Part shown: in pieces, positions 54,619 through 63,893 of the stretch
Position numbering within the stretch: position 1 is the stretch's first letter
Layout of the letters: every line of letters begins with the position of its first letter
Assembly: GCF_003604215.1 (NCBI RefSeq)
Contig: NZ_QXGS01000013.1
Coordinates: forward strand, 20,677 to 84,676
Direction of reading: 5' to 3'
Length of the DNA: 64,000 nucleotides
DNA from: Teichococcus vastitatis
GTDB lineage: Bacteria > Pseudomonadota > Alphaproteobacteria > Acetobacterales > Acetobacteraceae
Translations under genes and position numbers: made by a program
The notes under the pieces: generated by a model
What the model was told of the DNA's origin: nothing
Databases searched by the model: none
The model's input: the letters and a program-made list of their open reading frames with translations, nothing else

Positions 54619-55938
54619 TCACAGCCAGCCGGGCACGATCAGCACGGCCCAGGCCAGGGCCGGACCGGCGACGACCACCAGGCCGCTGTAGATCAGGAAG
54701 CGGCGGAACAACCGCTCGCGCTCGCCTTCCGGCGCGTTGGCCAGCACCAGCGCGCCATTGGTCGAGAACGGGCTGACATCGACGATGGTGGCGGAGATCG
54801 CCAGCGAGGCGATCATGCCGACGGCGCCGATCTCGCCCCCTGCCAGAAAGGGAACCGCCAGCGGGATGATGGCACCCAGGACGCCGGTGGAGGAGGCGAA
54901 AGCCGAGACGACACCGCCGATGTAGCAGAGCAGCAGCGCCGCCAGCATGGGCGAGCCGAGCCCGGCGACGCCGTTCGAGACGCTGTCGATGGCGCCTGAT
55001 TTCTGCAGCACGCCGACATAGGTGATGACCCCGGCGATCAGCAGCACGGTGGACCAGCTCACCTTGTCGATCGCGCCCTTCTGCGCACTGGGCGACAGCA
55101 GCGCCAGCAGCACGGCGATGGTGATCGCCACCATGCCGACGTTCAGGCCGAAGGCCAGAGAGCCGACGCCCAGGACCACCAGACCGGCCAGGGTCAGGAG
55201 TTGGTCCCGGGTGGCCCCGGCGGGTGCATGGTGCTCGCCATTCGGCGCCGCCTGGGTGCCGCCATGGCCGCGCACCGGCAGGGAGGCGCGGCCGCCTTCC
55301 TCGAAATCGGCATGCGAGCCGGTATCGCGCCGGCCGATCAGCCGGCTACCGCCGAAGGCGAAGAACACGCCCACCGCGACTAACAGGTTGAACAGCAGGG
55401 ATGCCAGGAACAGCACCGTCTCGTCACCCGGCAGCCCGGCCCGGCTGACGATCTGGTTGGTGATGCCGCCATAGATGGAAATGGGCGAGAAGCCCCCGCC
55501 CTGCGCGCCGTGCACTACTAGCAGACCCATCATCAGCGGATCGATCCGGTAGTGGCGGGCGAAGCGCAGCGCGATCGGCGCGATGATCGCCACCGCTGCC
55601 GGACTGACCGCGCCCACCGCCGTCAGCACGGCCGCGACGCCGAACATCACCCAGGGAATGGCGACCACCCGCCCACCCACGGCGCGCACCGCCCAATGCA
55701 CCAGCAGGTCGATGGTGCCGTTCTTCTGCGCGATGGCGAACAGGTAGGTGATGCCGACCAGCGTGACGAACAGGTCGCCGGGAAAGCCCGCCAGGACGGC
55801 GTTGGCGTTCATGCCGACGAAGACGGTGCCGACCAGGAAGGCCAGCGCGAAGGCCAACGCGCCCATGTTGATCGGCAGCGCGGTGCCGACCACGAACATC
55901 ACGACCAGCCCCAGGATGGAGGCAAGGGATGGAGACAC
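54619..55938 (-). CDS. matC: MatC-family malonate/dicarboxylate carrier
   Basis: A 439-residue inner-membrane carrier with about 11-12 hydrophobic segments in the ArsB/NhaD-like fold. The N-terminal half reads like the MatC N-terminal family: VVMFVVGTALPINMGAL, AGFPGDLFVTLVGITYLFAIAQ near residue 50, and FSPISIYGGITN near 150. A charged central loop (about 185-225) joins the halves. The start is a GTG at 55936-55938 with AAGGA ten bases upstream. Decarboxylase and CoA-transferase neighbours support malonate uptake. Confidence 0.85.
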   Translation of the reverse strand: MSPSLASILGLVVMFVVGTALPINMGALAFALAFLVGTVFVGMNANAVLAGFPGDLFVTLVGITYLFAIAQKNGTIDLLVHWAVRAVGGRVVAIPWVMFGVAAVLTAVGAVSPAAVAIIAPIALRFARHYRIDPLMMGLLVVHGAQGGGFSPISIYGGITNQIVSRAGLPGDETVLFLASLLFNLLVAVGVFFAFGGSRLIGRRDTGSHADFEEGGRASLPVRGHGGTQAAPNGEHHAPAGATRDQLLTLAGLVVLGVGSLAFGLNVGMVAITIAVLLALLSPSAQKGAIDKVSWSTVLLIAGVITYVGVLQKSGAIDSVSNGVAGLGSPMLAALLLCYIGGVVSAFASSTGVLGAIIPLAVPFLAGGEIGAVGMIASLAISATIVDVSPFSTNGALVLANAPEGERERLFRRFLIYSGLVVVAGPALAWAVLIVPGWL

Positions 55939-56023
55939 TTGGAACGTTCCTTGATCTTGGCGCGGCACCGGGTGCCGTGCGGCTCGTCGGGCGGCGCCGG
56001 AGCGCCGCCGGCTGTTCAACCGG

Positions 56024-57613
56024 TCAGGCCGCCGGCTTGCTGTCCGCCTCCTCGGAAGCCGGTGCAGAGGGCGCGTCCTGCGTTGGCTCGGCTGTCTTGC
56101 GGCCGGGCTTCGCGCCGCCCTTGGCGGCAGCCGGCTTGCCGGGGTCGCCGGAGCCGCCGAGCAGCCGCGGCAGGTAGTTGGCGCGTCCCTTGCCCGCCGC
56201 CACTGCCGGCATGGCCAGCAGGGCGTCCACCGGAGCCGAGCGGGCCACCGTGCCGGAGCGGGTGAAGGCCTCGTGGTTCGCCTCGATGCTGTCCGGATCG
56301 TAGAGGTAGTTCACCATCACGCCGTAGGATTCCGTCATACCGCGCGCGGCGGTGTTGCCGAGCCAGTTGATCCGCTCCAGCCGCGCGCCATTGCCCAGGT
56401 GGAAGCGGGCCACGGGATCAATGTTGCCCATGCCGGTGTTGGGGCGCGTCAGGTATTCGGCGGCCAGCCGCAGCAGCGGCGGGCGCAGCGCCGCTTCGCG
56501 CAGCGGGTCTATCCACCATTCGCCGGTGGCCAGGCTGTCCAGCACGGCCGCGGCGGCGGGTGCCCCGGCCCCCTCCTCCGCCGCCCCGGCCGGGATGTGC
56601 AGGGCGAGGATCGCGGCTTCCTCGCCGGCGCGGAACAGGTCGTCACCGCCACGGTCCAGCCTTCGCTTGAGCCAGCGGCGGAAGCCGGGCACCGGCGACA
56701 GGGTGGAAAAGCGCTTCACCTCGGGCAGTTCCGCCTTCAGCTCCTCCACCACCTGCTTGATCAGGAAGTTGCCGAAGGACACGCCGCGCAGCCCTTCCTG
56801 GCAGTTGGAGATGGAATAGAAGATGGCGGTGTCGAATTCGGCCCGCGCCGACCCGTCCTGCGGCGCCAGCAGCGGCTGGATGGCCCCGGCCAGACCCTGG
56901 GTCAGCGCCACCTCGACGAAGATCAGCGGCTCGCCCGGCAGGGCACGGTGGAAGAAGGCGAAGCAGCGGCGGTCCGGCGCCAGGCGGCGGCGCAGATCCT
57001 GCCATCCCATGATCTCGTGCACCGCCTCATAGTCGATCAGCTTCTCCAGGATCGCCGCCGGGGTATCCCAGTCGATGCGGCGCAGCTCCAAGAAGCCGCG
57101 GTTGAACCAGGAGGCGAACAGGTGCTGCAGGTCGGCGTCGAGCGGCTTCAGCTCGGGGTGCTTCTTCAACTCGCCCAGCAATTCCTGCCGCAGCTGCACC
57201 AGGGCGGCGGTGCCGCCGGTGGCCATGTTCATGCGGCGCAGCAATTCCTGCCGCGGCGGCTCCGCCTTCTCGAACAGGGTCATGGCCCGGGCCGCCGACG
57301 GCTCGTCGAGATAAGCCTGCGCGGCGGCGCGCAGCGTGGCCTCGTCCGGCAGGAAATCGCTGGCCAGCAGGGCACGGAAGGCGGCCCGATCCTCGGCATT
57401 GAGGTCGTGCAGCACGCTGAGCAGCTCGCGCGCCACGGCGGCGCCCGATGCTTCGCCGCGTTCCGACAGGAGGGCGCGGGCCAGCAACTCGGCCCGCACC
57501 AGCGGCGGGCGGGCAATGGCCGGCACGTCGGCATAGGGGCGGCCGCGATCGGCGATGCCGGCCCAGAGCCGCTCCAGCCAGGTCCGGGCGCCCATGGTGA
57601 TGGAAGTGGCCAT
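56024..57613 (-). CDS. Malonyl-CoA decarboxylase
   Basis: It converts malonyl-CoA to acetyl-CoA and CO2. The 529 residues have the helical N-domain and the acetyltransferase-like C-domain with the likely catalytic Ser in AIFYSISNCQEGLRG (267-269) and His405 in ARFHLGNGARLERINW, the pair used in the human enzyme. Behind this a C-terminal tail of about 40 residues is low complexity (Ala, Pro, Lys) and unique. It starts at an ATG with GGGGAG nine bases upstream and is second in the cluster GntR-MCD-MatC-CoA-transferase. Confidence 0.95.
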   Translation of the reverse strand: MATSITMGARTWLERLWAGIADRGRPYADVPAIARPPLVRAELLARALLSERGEASGAAVARELLSVLHDLNAEDRAAFRALLASDFLPDEATLRAAAQAYLDEPSAARAMTLFEKAEPPRQELLRRMNMATGGTAALVQLRQELLGELKKHPELKPLDADLQHLFASWFNRGFLELRRIDWDTPAAILEKLIDYEAVHEIMGWQDLRRRLAPDRRCFAFFHRALPGEPLIFVEVALTQGLAGAIQPLLAPQDGSARAEFDTAIFYSISNCQEGLRGVSFGNFLIKQVVEELKAELPEVKRFSTLSPVPGFRRWLKRRLDRGGDDLFRAGEEAAILALHIPAGAAEEGAGAPAAAAVLDSLATGEWWIDPLREAALRPPLLRLAAEYLTRPNTGMGNIDPVARFHLGNGARLERINWLGNTAARGMTESYGVMVNYLYDPDSIEANHEAFTRSGTVARSAPVDALLAMPAVAAGKGRANYLPRLLGGSGDPGKPAAAKGGAKPGRKTAEPTQDAPSAPASEEADSKPAA

Positions 57614-57730
57614 ATGGTGTCGCTCCCCGGTCGCAGTGGTGGGTCGCCGGCAGTATTGGCCACGACCAGGGGATTGGAAACCGTAATTATGCGGGACCGG
57701 CCTTCACCCTGGATCCTGCATGCGAATCAG

Positions 57731-58378
57731 TTAGGTCCTGGCCTTGCGCATATACTGGGCCAGGGCGGCGCTGGCAGTCAGGATATGCACGCGCATCAGG
57801 TGGCCCGCTTCCTCGCCGGCGCCCCGCAGCACTTGTTCCAGGATGGAGGCATGCTCGGCGAAGGAACGCTCGATGCGATGATGCTCGTTGAACTGGGCGC
57901 GGCGATAGGGCGCCAGGCGCAGCCGGAGCGAGGCCGCGTGCTCGGCCAGCACGCCGTTGTGGGTGCCGCGGTAAAGCTGGTTGTGAAAGCCGCGATTGTA
58001 TTCGTCATAGGCGTCCAGCGCCGGCTCGGCCGGGTTGAAGCCGGCATGGAGGGATTGCAGGCCGAACCGCTCGGTCGCGGTCATGCGGTAGGTGGCGAGG
58101 CGGGCGCACATCGCCTCCGTTTCCGCCAGCAACTCGAACATCTCGGCCAGTTGTTCGGTGGTGACGCTGGCGACCCGGGCGCCCCGGCGCGGCTCGATCA
58201 CCACCAGCCCGGCGGCGGCCAGCTCGCGCAGCGCCTCCCGGGCGGGGGTGCGGGACGCGCCGAAGCGCTCGGCCAGCTGGCTTTCATCGATCACGCTGCC
58301 GGGCGCCAGGCGCCCCGCGGTGATGTCGTCGGCCAGCGTCAGGCGGATGGTTTCGGCGAGGGTGGTGAAACGGGTCAT
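57731..58378 (-). CDS. GntR-family regulator of the malonate cluster (FCD subgroup)
   Basis: A 215-residue regulator. The winged helix (about residues 10-70) has SQLAERFGASRTPAREALRELAAAGLV, and the FCD domain has the metal ligands in DAYDEYNRGFHNQLY near residue 120, with HHRIERSF and EHASIL later. It is first in the minus-strand cluster, 117 bases before malonyl-CoA decarboxylase, and is divergent from an aldehyde dehydrogenase gene, so it may control both directions. The ATG at 58376-58378 fits; frames further upstream are noise. Confidence 0.92.
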   Translation of the reverse strand: MTRFTTLAETIRLTLADDITAGRLAPGSVIDESQLAERFGASRTPAREALRELAAAGLVVIEPRRGARVASVTTEQLAEMFELLAETEAMCARLATYRMTATERFGLQSLHAGFNPAEPALDAYDEYNRGFHNQLYRGTHNGVLAEHAASLRLRLAPYRRAQFNEHHRIERSFAEHASILEQVLRGAGEEAGHLMRVHILTASAALAQYMRKART

Positions 58379-58520
58379 GGCCCGGCGATGCTGCCCCGGT
58401 CCGGCGCGGCGCGAAAGGCCCCCGCTTGCGGCGGCACCGGCCTTGGGGGCATGGTCGCCGCTTCGTACCGCGACCCTGGGGCCACGCTCCCGGCGGCCGC
58501 GTCCGCCGGAGGAGAACGCC

Positions 58521-60020
58521 ATGCCCGAAACCCCTGACGCCCCGACCCTGGACCAGGCCGCCCTCGCCCGCGCGTTGTCCGGCTTTCACCTGATCGGCGG
58601 CAAGCTGACCCGCCCGGTGAACGGCAAGCTGTTCCCGGTGGTGAACCCGGCCACCGGCGCCACCGTCGCCGAAGCCGCCGATGGCGATGCCGCCGACGTG
58701 GAGGCCGCGGTGGCGGACGCCGCGCGGGCGCAGAAGGAATGGGCGCTGCTGCCCTCGCGCAGGCGCGGCGCGCTGGTGCATCAGGCGGCGCAGCTGATCC
58801 GCAGCCATGTGGAGGAGCTGGCGCGCCTGGTCGCGCTGGAAACCGGCAAGGCGCTGCGCACCGAGAGCCGCGTCGAGGCCAACAACGTCGCCGACATCTT
58901 CGAGTTCTTCGGCGGCCTGGGCGGTGAGCTGAAGGGCGAGACGGTGCCGTTCGGCCCAGATGTGCTGAACATCACGGTGCGCGAGCCGCTTGGCGTGGTG
59001 GGCGCCATCATCCCGTGGAACATCCCGATGATGCTGATGGCGCTGAAGGCGGCGCCCGCGCTGGTCGCCGGCAACAGCATCGTGGTGAAATCGGCCGAGG
59101 AAGCGCCGCTCGCGGTGCTGCGCATCGTCGAGCTGATGAACCGGGTCCTGCCGCCCGGCGTGTTCAACATCCTCTCCGGCCAGGGCCCGGAATGCGGCGC
59201 GCCGCTGGTGGCGCACCCGCTGGTCAGGAAAGTGACCTTCACCGGCTCGGTCGAGACCGGCAAGATCATCTCCCGTACCGCGGCCGACAAGCTGATCCCG
59301 GTGACGCTGGAGCTGGGCGGCAAGTCGCCGATGATCGTGTTCGCCGATTGCGACTTCGAGAAGACGGTGCAGGGCGCGCTGACCTCGATGCGCTTCACCC
59401 GCCAGGGGCAAAGCTGCACCGCCGCGTCGCGCATCTTTGTCGAGCGGCCGATCTACGACCGCTTCGTGGCGGAGATGACGCAGCGGGTCAACGCCATGGT
59501 CATGGGCGACCCGCTGGACGAGAAGACCGACATCGGCACCATCATCTCCCCTGCGCAGTACGAGAAGGTGCAGGGCTTCATCGCCGAAGGCAAGAACACG
59601 GCGGGGGCCGAGGGCCGCGCCTGCGCCCGGATGCCGGAGGACCCGGCGCTGCGCAAGGGCCTGTTCATCCAGCCGCACATCTTCACCGGCCTCGACAGGA
59701 ACAGCCGGCTGGTGCGGGAGGAAATCTTCGGCCCCGTCACCGTTGTGTTTCCCTTCGACGATGCCGAGGCGGTGCTGCAGGACTCCAACGACACCGAGTT
59801 CGGCCTCGCGGCCAGCGTCTGGACCAACAACCTGAAGATCGCGCTGCGCTTCGCGCACCGCATCGAGGCGGGGCTGGTGCAGGTGAACCAGAACCTCGTG
59901 GTGCAGCCCAACCTGTCCTATGGCGGCGTCAAGAATTCCGGCCTCGGCAAGGAGGCGAGCCTGGAATCCATGCTGGAGCACTTCACTCACAAGAAGACCA
60001 TCATGGTGAACATGGCCTGA
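58521..60020 (+). CDS. NAD(P)-dependent aldehyde dehydrogenase
   Basis: A 499-residue ALDH with Asn167 in IPWNIP, Lys190 in VVKSAEEAP, Glu264 in LELGGKSPMIV and the catalytic Cys299 in RQGQSCTAAS, and TFTGSVETG for cofactor binding. The ATG has GGAGGAG seven bases upstream. It is divergent from the malonate GntR gene, 142 bases away. A malonate-semialdehyde role would link it to the cluster, but nothing in the active site proves that. Confidence 0.93.
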   Translation: MPETPDAPTLDQAALARALSGFHLIGGKLTRPVNGKLFPVVNPATGATVAEAADGDAADVEAAVADAARAQKEWALLPSRRRGALVHQAAQLIRSHVEELARLVALETGKALRTESRVEANNVADIFEFFGGLGGELKGETVPFGPDVLNITVREPLGVVGAIIPWNIPMMLMALKAAPALVAGNSIVVKSAEEAPLAVLRIVELMNRVLPPGVFNILSGQGPECGAPLVAHPLVRKVTFTGSVETGKIISRTAADKLIPVTLELGGKSPMIVFADCDFEKTVQGALTSMRFTRQGQSCTAASRIFVERPIYDRFVAEMTQRVNAMVMGDPLDEKTDIGTIISPAQYEKVQGFIAEGKNTAGAEGRACARMPEDPALRKGLFIQPHIFTGLDRNSRLVREEIFGPVTVVFPFDDAEAVLQDSNDTEFGLAASVWTNNLKIALRFAHRIEAGLVQVNQNLVVQPNLSYGGVKNSGLGKEASLESMLEHFTHKKTIMVNMA

Positions 60021-60105
60021 TGGCCTCACGGCATGGTGGGCATGGCCCGGCCGGGCCAGGCGGACGGCACCCGGTGGAGAAGGCGTAGCCCGGAGGCCCG
60101 GCTGC

Positions 60106-60131
60106 GCGCGGCGGTAGGAAATCCGCCGCGC
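60106..60131 (+). terminator. Hairpin after the aldehyde dehydrogenase gene
   Basis: A nine-base-pair GC stem (60106-60114 with 60123-60131) and eight-base loop in the gap before the AmpG-like gene. No T-run follows. It ends next to an ATG at 60134, which argues against that ATG as the real start. Confidence 0.4.
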
Positions 60132-60151
60132 CCATGGCAGGTTGCGGCGCG

Positions 60152-61441
60152 ATGCGCATGCTGGCCCTGCTGAAAAATCCCCGTTTCCTGGTAATGCTGG
60201 CCCTCGGCTTCTCGGCCGGGGCACCGCTGCCGCTGCTGCTCGGCATCCTGCGGCGCTGGATGACCGAATCCGGCATCTCACTCACCGAGATCGGCATGAC
60301 GGCGCTGATCGGCCTGCCCTACTCGCTGAAATTCCTCTGGTCGCCGCTGCTCGACAACGCCAGGCCGCCCTTGTTCCGCGCCTGGGGACGGCGGCGCGGG
60401 TGGCTGGCGGTGATCCAGCCGCTGCTGATGCTGGCCATCCTGGCCATGGGGATGACCGACCCGGCGGTGGCCCCGCTGACTACGGTGTGCGCCGCCATCG
60501 CCGTGGCCTTTCTGTCGGCCAGCCAGGACATCGTGATCGATGCCTACCGCATCGAGATGCTGGAGGAGCGGGAACAGGGTTTCGGCCTTGCTGGCTATGT
60601 CTGGGGCTACCGGCTGGCCTTGCTGGCGGTGGGCGCCGGGGTGCTGGCGCTGTCCGAGCAATGGGGCTGGAGCCTCGCCTTCGCCTATGCGGCGGCGCTG
60701 GTGCTGGTGGGCTTCGCCGCCGTCTGGCTCGGGCCGGACGTGCTGTCGCCGCGGCCCCCGGCACCGCTCGGCGATCTCGCGACGCGGCTGCGCATCGCCG
60801 TGGTGCATCCCTTCACCGACTTCATGCGTCGCCGCTACTGGCTGCCGATCCTGTTGTTCGTGGCCTTGTTCAAGCTGGGCGAGGCGCTGGCGGCGGTGAT
60901 GGTGACGCCGTTCCAGGCCCAGCTCGGCTTCACCCGCACCGAGGTGGCGCAGGTCGGCAGCGTATTCGGCCTGATCGCCACGCTGCTCGGCGCGCTGGCC
61001 GGCGGCTGGCTGGTGGCGCGGATCGGTACGGCGCGCGCCCTGGTGCTGACCGGCTTGGCACAGATGCTGTCAAACGTGATGTACATCTGGCTGGCCTATG
61101 CCGGGCACGACATGACGGTGTTCTACTTGCAGACGGGGGTGGAGAACTTTACCGACGGCCTCGCCGATGCGGCCTTCCTCACCTACCTTTCGGCGCTCAC
61201 CAGCCGGGCCTTCACCGCCACTCAATACGCGCTGCTATCCTCGCTGGCGGCAGTCGGCACGCGTACTGTGGGCGCCTTCAGCGGCTCACTGGCGGAGGCG
61301 CTGGGTTGGCCCGGCTTCTTCACCCTGACCATGCTGGCGGCGCTGCCGGCCATGGGCATCATGCTGTTCCTGCTGCGCCGCCTGCCGCCACCGCCGCGCC
61401 CGGCCGTGCTGGCCACGGCCGGCGGGCCGGAGGTCGGCTGA
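60152..61441 (+). CDS. AmpG-type MFS permease
   Basis: A 429-residue, 12-segment permease. It shows the AmpG pattern: FSAGAPLPLLLGILRRWM near the start, GLPYSLKFLWSPLLD near residue 57, and SASQDIVIDAYRIEML near 128. AmpG brings anhydro-muropeptides into the cytoplasm for wall recycling; other members of the group carry different solutes. The ATG at 60152 is preferred because the ATG at 60134 sits against a hairpin with no binding site. Confidence 0.88.
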   Translation: MRMLALLKNPRFLVMLALGFSAGAPLPLLLGILRRWMTESGISLTEIGMTALIGLPYSLKFLWSPLLDNARPPLFRAWGRRRGWLAVIQPLLMLAILAMGMTDPAVAPLTTVCAAIAVAFLSASQDIVIDAYRIEMLEEREQGFGLAGYVWGYRLALLAVGAGVLALSEQWGWSLAFAYAAALVLVGFAAVWLGPDVLSPRPPAPLGDLATRLRIAVVHPFTDFMRRRYWLPILLFVALFKLGEALAAVMVTPFQAQLGFTRTEVAQVGSVFGLIATLLGALAGGWLVARIGTARALVLTGLAQMLSNVMYIWLAYAGHDMTVFYLQTGVENFTDGLADAAFLTYLSALTSRAFTATQYALLSSLAAVGTRTVGAFSGSLAEALGWPGFFTLTMLAALPAMGIMLFLLRRLPPPPRPAVLATAGGPEVG

Positions 61442-61511
61442 GGTCTGCCATCTCCCAGCCAGCTTCGGCGCGGGAACGCCGGTGATCCTTCCTCCTTCCG
61501 GAGCCTCCGCC

Positions 61512-62423
61512 GTGTGTTCTGTGCCCCTGCCCCGACGCGCCCTCGCCGGCCTCGCGCTCGCTGCCGCAGCGCCGCGCCTGACGCGGGCAGCAGCCGCCGC
61601 GACATCCCTTCGCAGTACCGAATGGGAGATGCGGACGCCGGCCGGCATCCGCCACCGGATCCAGCTCGGCTGGCCGGACGCGCTGCCCCCCGCCGGCGGC
61701 TATCCCGCCATGCTGCTGCTGGACGGGCAAACCACCTATCCCATGGCCCAGGCCGTGGCGCAGCCGCCGAGCGGGCAGGAACCACCTCGCGACCTGGAGG
61801 CAGCGCTGCTGGTGGGCCTGACCTATCCGGAGGATGCGTTCGACTCGGGCCTCGGTGTCGATTCCCGCACCCGCGACTACACCCTTCCCGGACCCTCGGC
61901 GCCGCCCGGCGCCGGCGGGGTGGAGGCCTTCCTCGACTTCATCGAGAATCATCTGCTGCCGGAGCTGGCAAGCCGTTTCCCGCTCAACCCCGATCGGCTG
62001 GCGCTGTTCGGCCATTCCTATGGCGGGCTCTGCGCGCTGCACGCCTTCTTCACCCGCCCCGCCCTGTTCGGCACCACGATCGCCGCCAGCCCCTCGATCT
62101 GGTGGCAGCAGGGCGTGCTGCTGAAGGAGGAGCAGCGCTTCGTCGCCGCCCTGCCTCCGGGCACATCGCGCCGCCACCTGCTGATCACGGTCGGTGCGCG
62201 CGAGCAGCGCAGCGAGGCCGAGCTGGCCGCCATGGAGCCGAGGCGGCGCGAGCGTGCGCAGAGCAGCAACATGGTGGGCCGGGCGGCGGCCATGGCCGAG
62301 CGCCTCGCTGGCCTCGGCGCCGGCGCGCCGCAGCTGGAGTTCGTCAGCTTCGCCGGTGAGGACCACGGCTCGGTGATCTCACCCGCCATGCGCCGCGCCC
62401 TGCGATTCGCCCTCGGCCGCTGA
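61512..62423 (+). CDS. Exported alpha/beta hydrolase, Fes/IroE-like esterase
   Basis: A 303-residue hydrolase with an arginine-pair signal (PLPRRALAGLALAAAAP, cleavage near RAAA). The nucleophile is in LFGHSYGGLCALHAF near residue 170, with a D/H pair near the C-terminus (AGEDHGSV). The group includes enterobactin esterases and IroE, which open siderophores, but members act on many esters and no siderophore genes are nearby. The GTG at 61512 has GGAG nine bases upstream. Its last 45 bases overlap the end of the convergent sigma-factor gene. Confidence 0.8.
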   Translation: MCSVPLPRRALAGLALAAAAPRLTRAAAAATSLRSTEWEMRTPAGIRHRIQLGWPDALPPAGGYPAMLLLDGQTTYPMAQAVAQPPSGQEPPRDLEAALLVGLTYPEDAFDSGLGVDSRTRDYTLPGPSAPPGAGGVEAFLDFIENHLLPELASRFPLNPDRLALFGHSYGGLCALHAFFTRPALFGTTIAASPSIWWQQGVLLKEEQRFVAALPPGTSRRHLLITVGAREQRSEAELAAMEPRRRERAQSSNMVGRAAAMAERLAGLGAGAPQLEFVSFAGEDHGSVISPAMRRALRFALGR

Positions 62424-63308
62424 GGCGTCCGGCAGGCGCAGCGACAACAGCTTGCCCGGATTGCGGATGATATAGATGGCACTGATGCGGCCGTCGCGCA
62501 GTTCCAGGGCGGTGGTCTGCGGCAGCCCGTCCGGTTCCAGCGTGACGAAGCCGGGCAGCCCGTTGATGCGGCCAAGATGCAGCAGCGGCGGCACCCCCGG
62601 CAGCTTGCGCGCGAGGCCGGCGAAGAAGCGCCCGACCCAGTCGGCGCCGAAGACGGGGTTCAACGCGGCGGGGCGGATCCCGCCGCCATCGGTGTGCAGC
62701 ACCGCATCGGCCGCCAGCAGGCCCCGCAGCGCCGCCAGGTCACCCTTCCGCGACGCGGTCAGAAAGGCGCGCGCCACCCGCTCCGCCTCCGCATCGGTGA
62801 CCGGGAAGCGCGGCGCGGCCTCGGCCAGCCTGTTTCGCGCCCGGCTGGCCAACTTGCGGCAGGCCGGCTCGGCGCGGTTCAGCAGGGCGGCGATCTCGCT
62901 GAACGGCGTCTCGAACAGGTCGTGCAGGATGAACACGGCGCGCTCGGCTGGCGAGAGCCGCTGCAGGGTCAGCAGAAAGGCGACCGACAAGTCCTGCGCC
63001 TGCTCATGCGCCGCCTGTTGGGGCGGGCGCGGGTCCTCGATCACCGGCTCCGGCAGCCAGGGACCGACATAGCGCTCCCGTCGCACGCGGGCCGAGCGCA
63101 GGTGATCCAGGCTGAGCCGCGCCGCCACCGTCAGAAGCCAGGCGCGCGGCGCGGCGATGGCGGCGCGGTCGGCCGCCGCCCAGCGCAGGAAGCTGTCCTG
63201 GGCGATGTCCTCCGCCTCGGCGAGCGAGCCGGTCATGCGGTAGGCGAGGCCGATCAGGTCGGCCCGATGCGGCGCGAAGCTGGCGGCGGCATCGCCCATG
63301 CGGCTCAC
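62379..63308 (-). CDS. ECF sigma factor, ECF41 type (SigJ-like, SnoaL-extended)
   Basis: A 309-residue sigma factor. Region 2 has GLAYRMTGSLAEAEDIAQDSFLR near residue 20 and region 4 has LSPAERAVFILHDLFETPFSEIAALL near 119. A SnoaL_2-like domain occupies residues about 170-295 and replaces a separate anti-sigma factor, as in ECF41 proteins, where this tail both inhibits and aids activity. A GTG start overlaps the stop of the AhpD-like gene upstream as GTGA, the usual ECF41 partner arrangement. Confidence 0.9.
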   Translation of the reverse strand: MSRMGDAAASFAPHRADLIGLAYRMTGSLAEAEDIAQDSFLRWAAADRAAIAAPRAWLLTVAARLSLDHLRSARVRRERYVGPWLPEPVIEDPRPPQQAAHEQAQDLSVAFLLTLQRLSPAERAVFILHDLFETPFSEIAALLNRAEPACRKLASRARNRLAEAAPRFPVTDAEAERVARAFLTASRKGDLAALRGLLAADAVLHTDGGGIRPAALNPVFGADWVGRFFAGLARKLPGVPPLLHLGRINGLPGFVTLEPDGLPQTTALELRDGRISAIYIIRNPGKLLSLRLPDASAAEGESQGAAHGG

Positions 63309-63754
63309 GCCTCGCGCAGGGGAGGCATGGAACGGAAGCCGATGGCCAGCCGGTTCCAGCTGTTGATGGCGCCGATCAGCAGGGTCAGCACCACCTTCTC
63401 GGCATCGGTGAAATGCGGTTCGAGGGCGGCGTAGTCGGCATCCGGCGCATGGGTTTCGGCGATCCGGGTCAGCGCCTCGGTCCAGGCCAGCGCGGCCCGT
63501 TCGCGCGGGGTGTAGTGCGGCGCTTCCCGCCAGGCATCCAGCAGGTAGAGCCGGGCTTCCGTTTCCCCGGCGCGGCGGGCGTCGCGCGTGTGCATCTCGA
63601 TGCAGAAGGCGCAGCCATTGATCTGCGAGGCCCGGGTCTTCACCAGCTCAACCAGGCGGTGTTCCAGCCCGCCATTCAACACCGCCTTCTCGAAGGCGTA
63701 CATGCCGGCGAAGGCCTCGGGGGCGGCCGCCTGGGGATTCAGTCTCGGTTGCAT
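63305..63754 (-). CDS. AhpD/carboxymuconolactone decarboxylase-family protein, ECF41 partner
   Basis: A 149-residue CMD-domain protein. The redox motif is GCAFCIEMH (Cys48, Cys51, His55), as in AhpD-like alkylhydroperoxidases. ECF41 sigma factors are nearly always next to a carboxymuconolactone decarboxylase, oxidoreductase or epimerase gene, which the sigma factor controls. The ATG at 63752-63754 is chosen; a longer frame starts 15 codons earlier. Probable role: peroxide or electrophile defence, unproven. Confidence 0.9.
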   Translation of the reverse strand: MQPRLNPQAAAPEAFAGMYAFEKAVLNGGLEHRLVELVKTRASQINGCAFCIEMHTRDARRAGETEARLYLLDAWREAPHYTPRERAALAWTEALTRIAETHAPDADYAALEPHFTDAEKVVLTLLIGAINSWNRLAIGFRSMPPLREA

Positions 63755-63893
63755 TGATCGTTCCTGTGTTCCGACAACCTCAGGACGGCGGAGCAGCACG
63801 AGACGTGACCGGCCGCGGCGATTTTCCTGCCGTCGCCGCTAGATGCGGCGGAATTGCTGCCGAACGCTGGCGCCGCTGGCACGTTGAAGCGGA

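Noticed and set aside
57689-57702. CCGTAATTATGCGG as a GntR operator or -10 element before malonyl-CoA decarboxylase
   Set aside because: The symmetry is broken at two positions and no matching -35 box lies 16-18 bases upstream.
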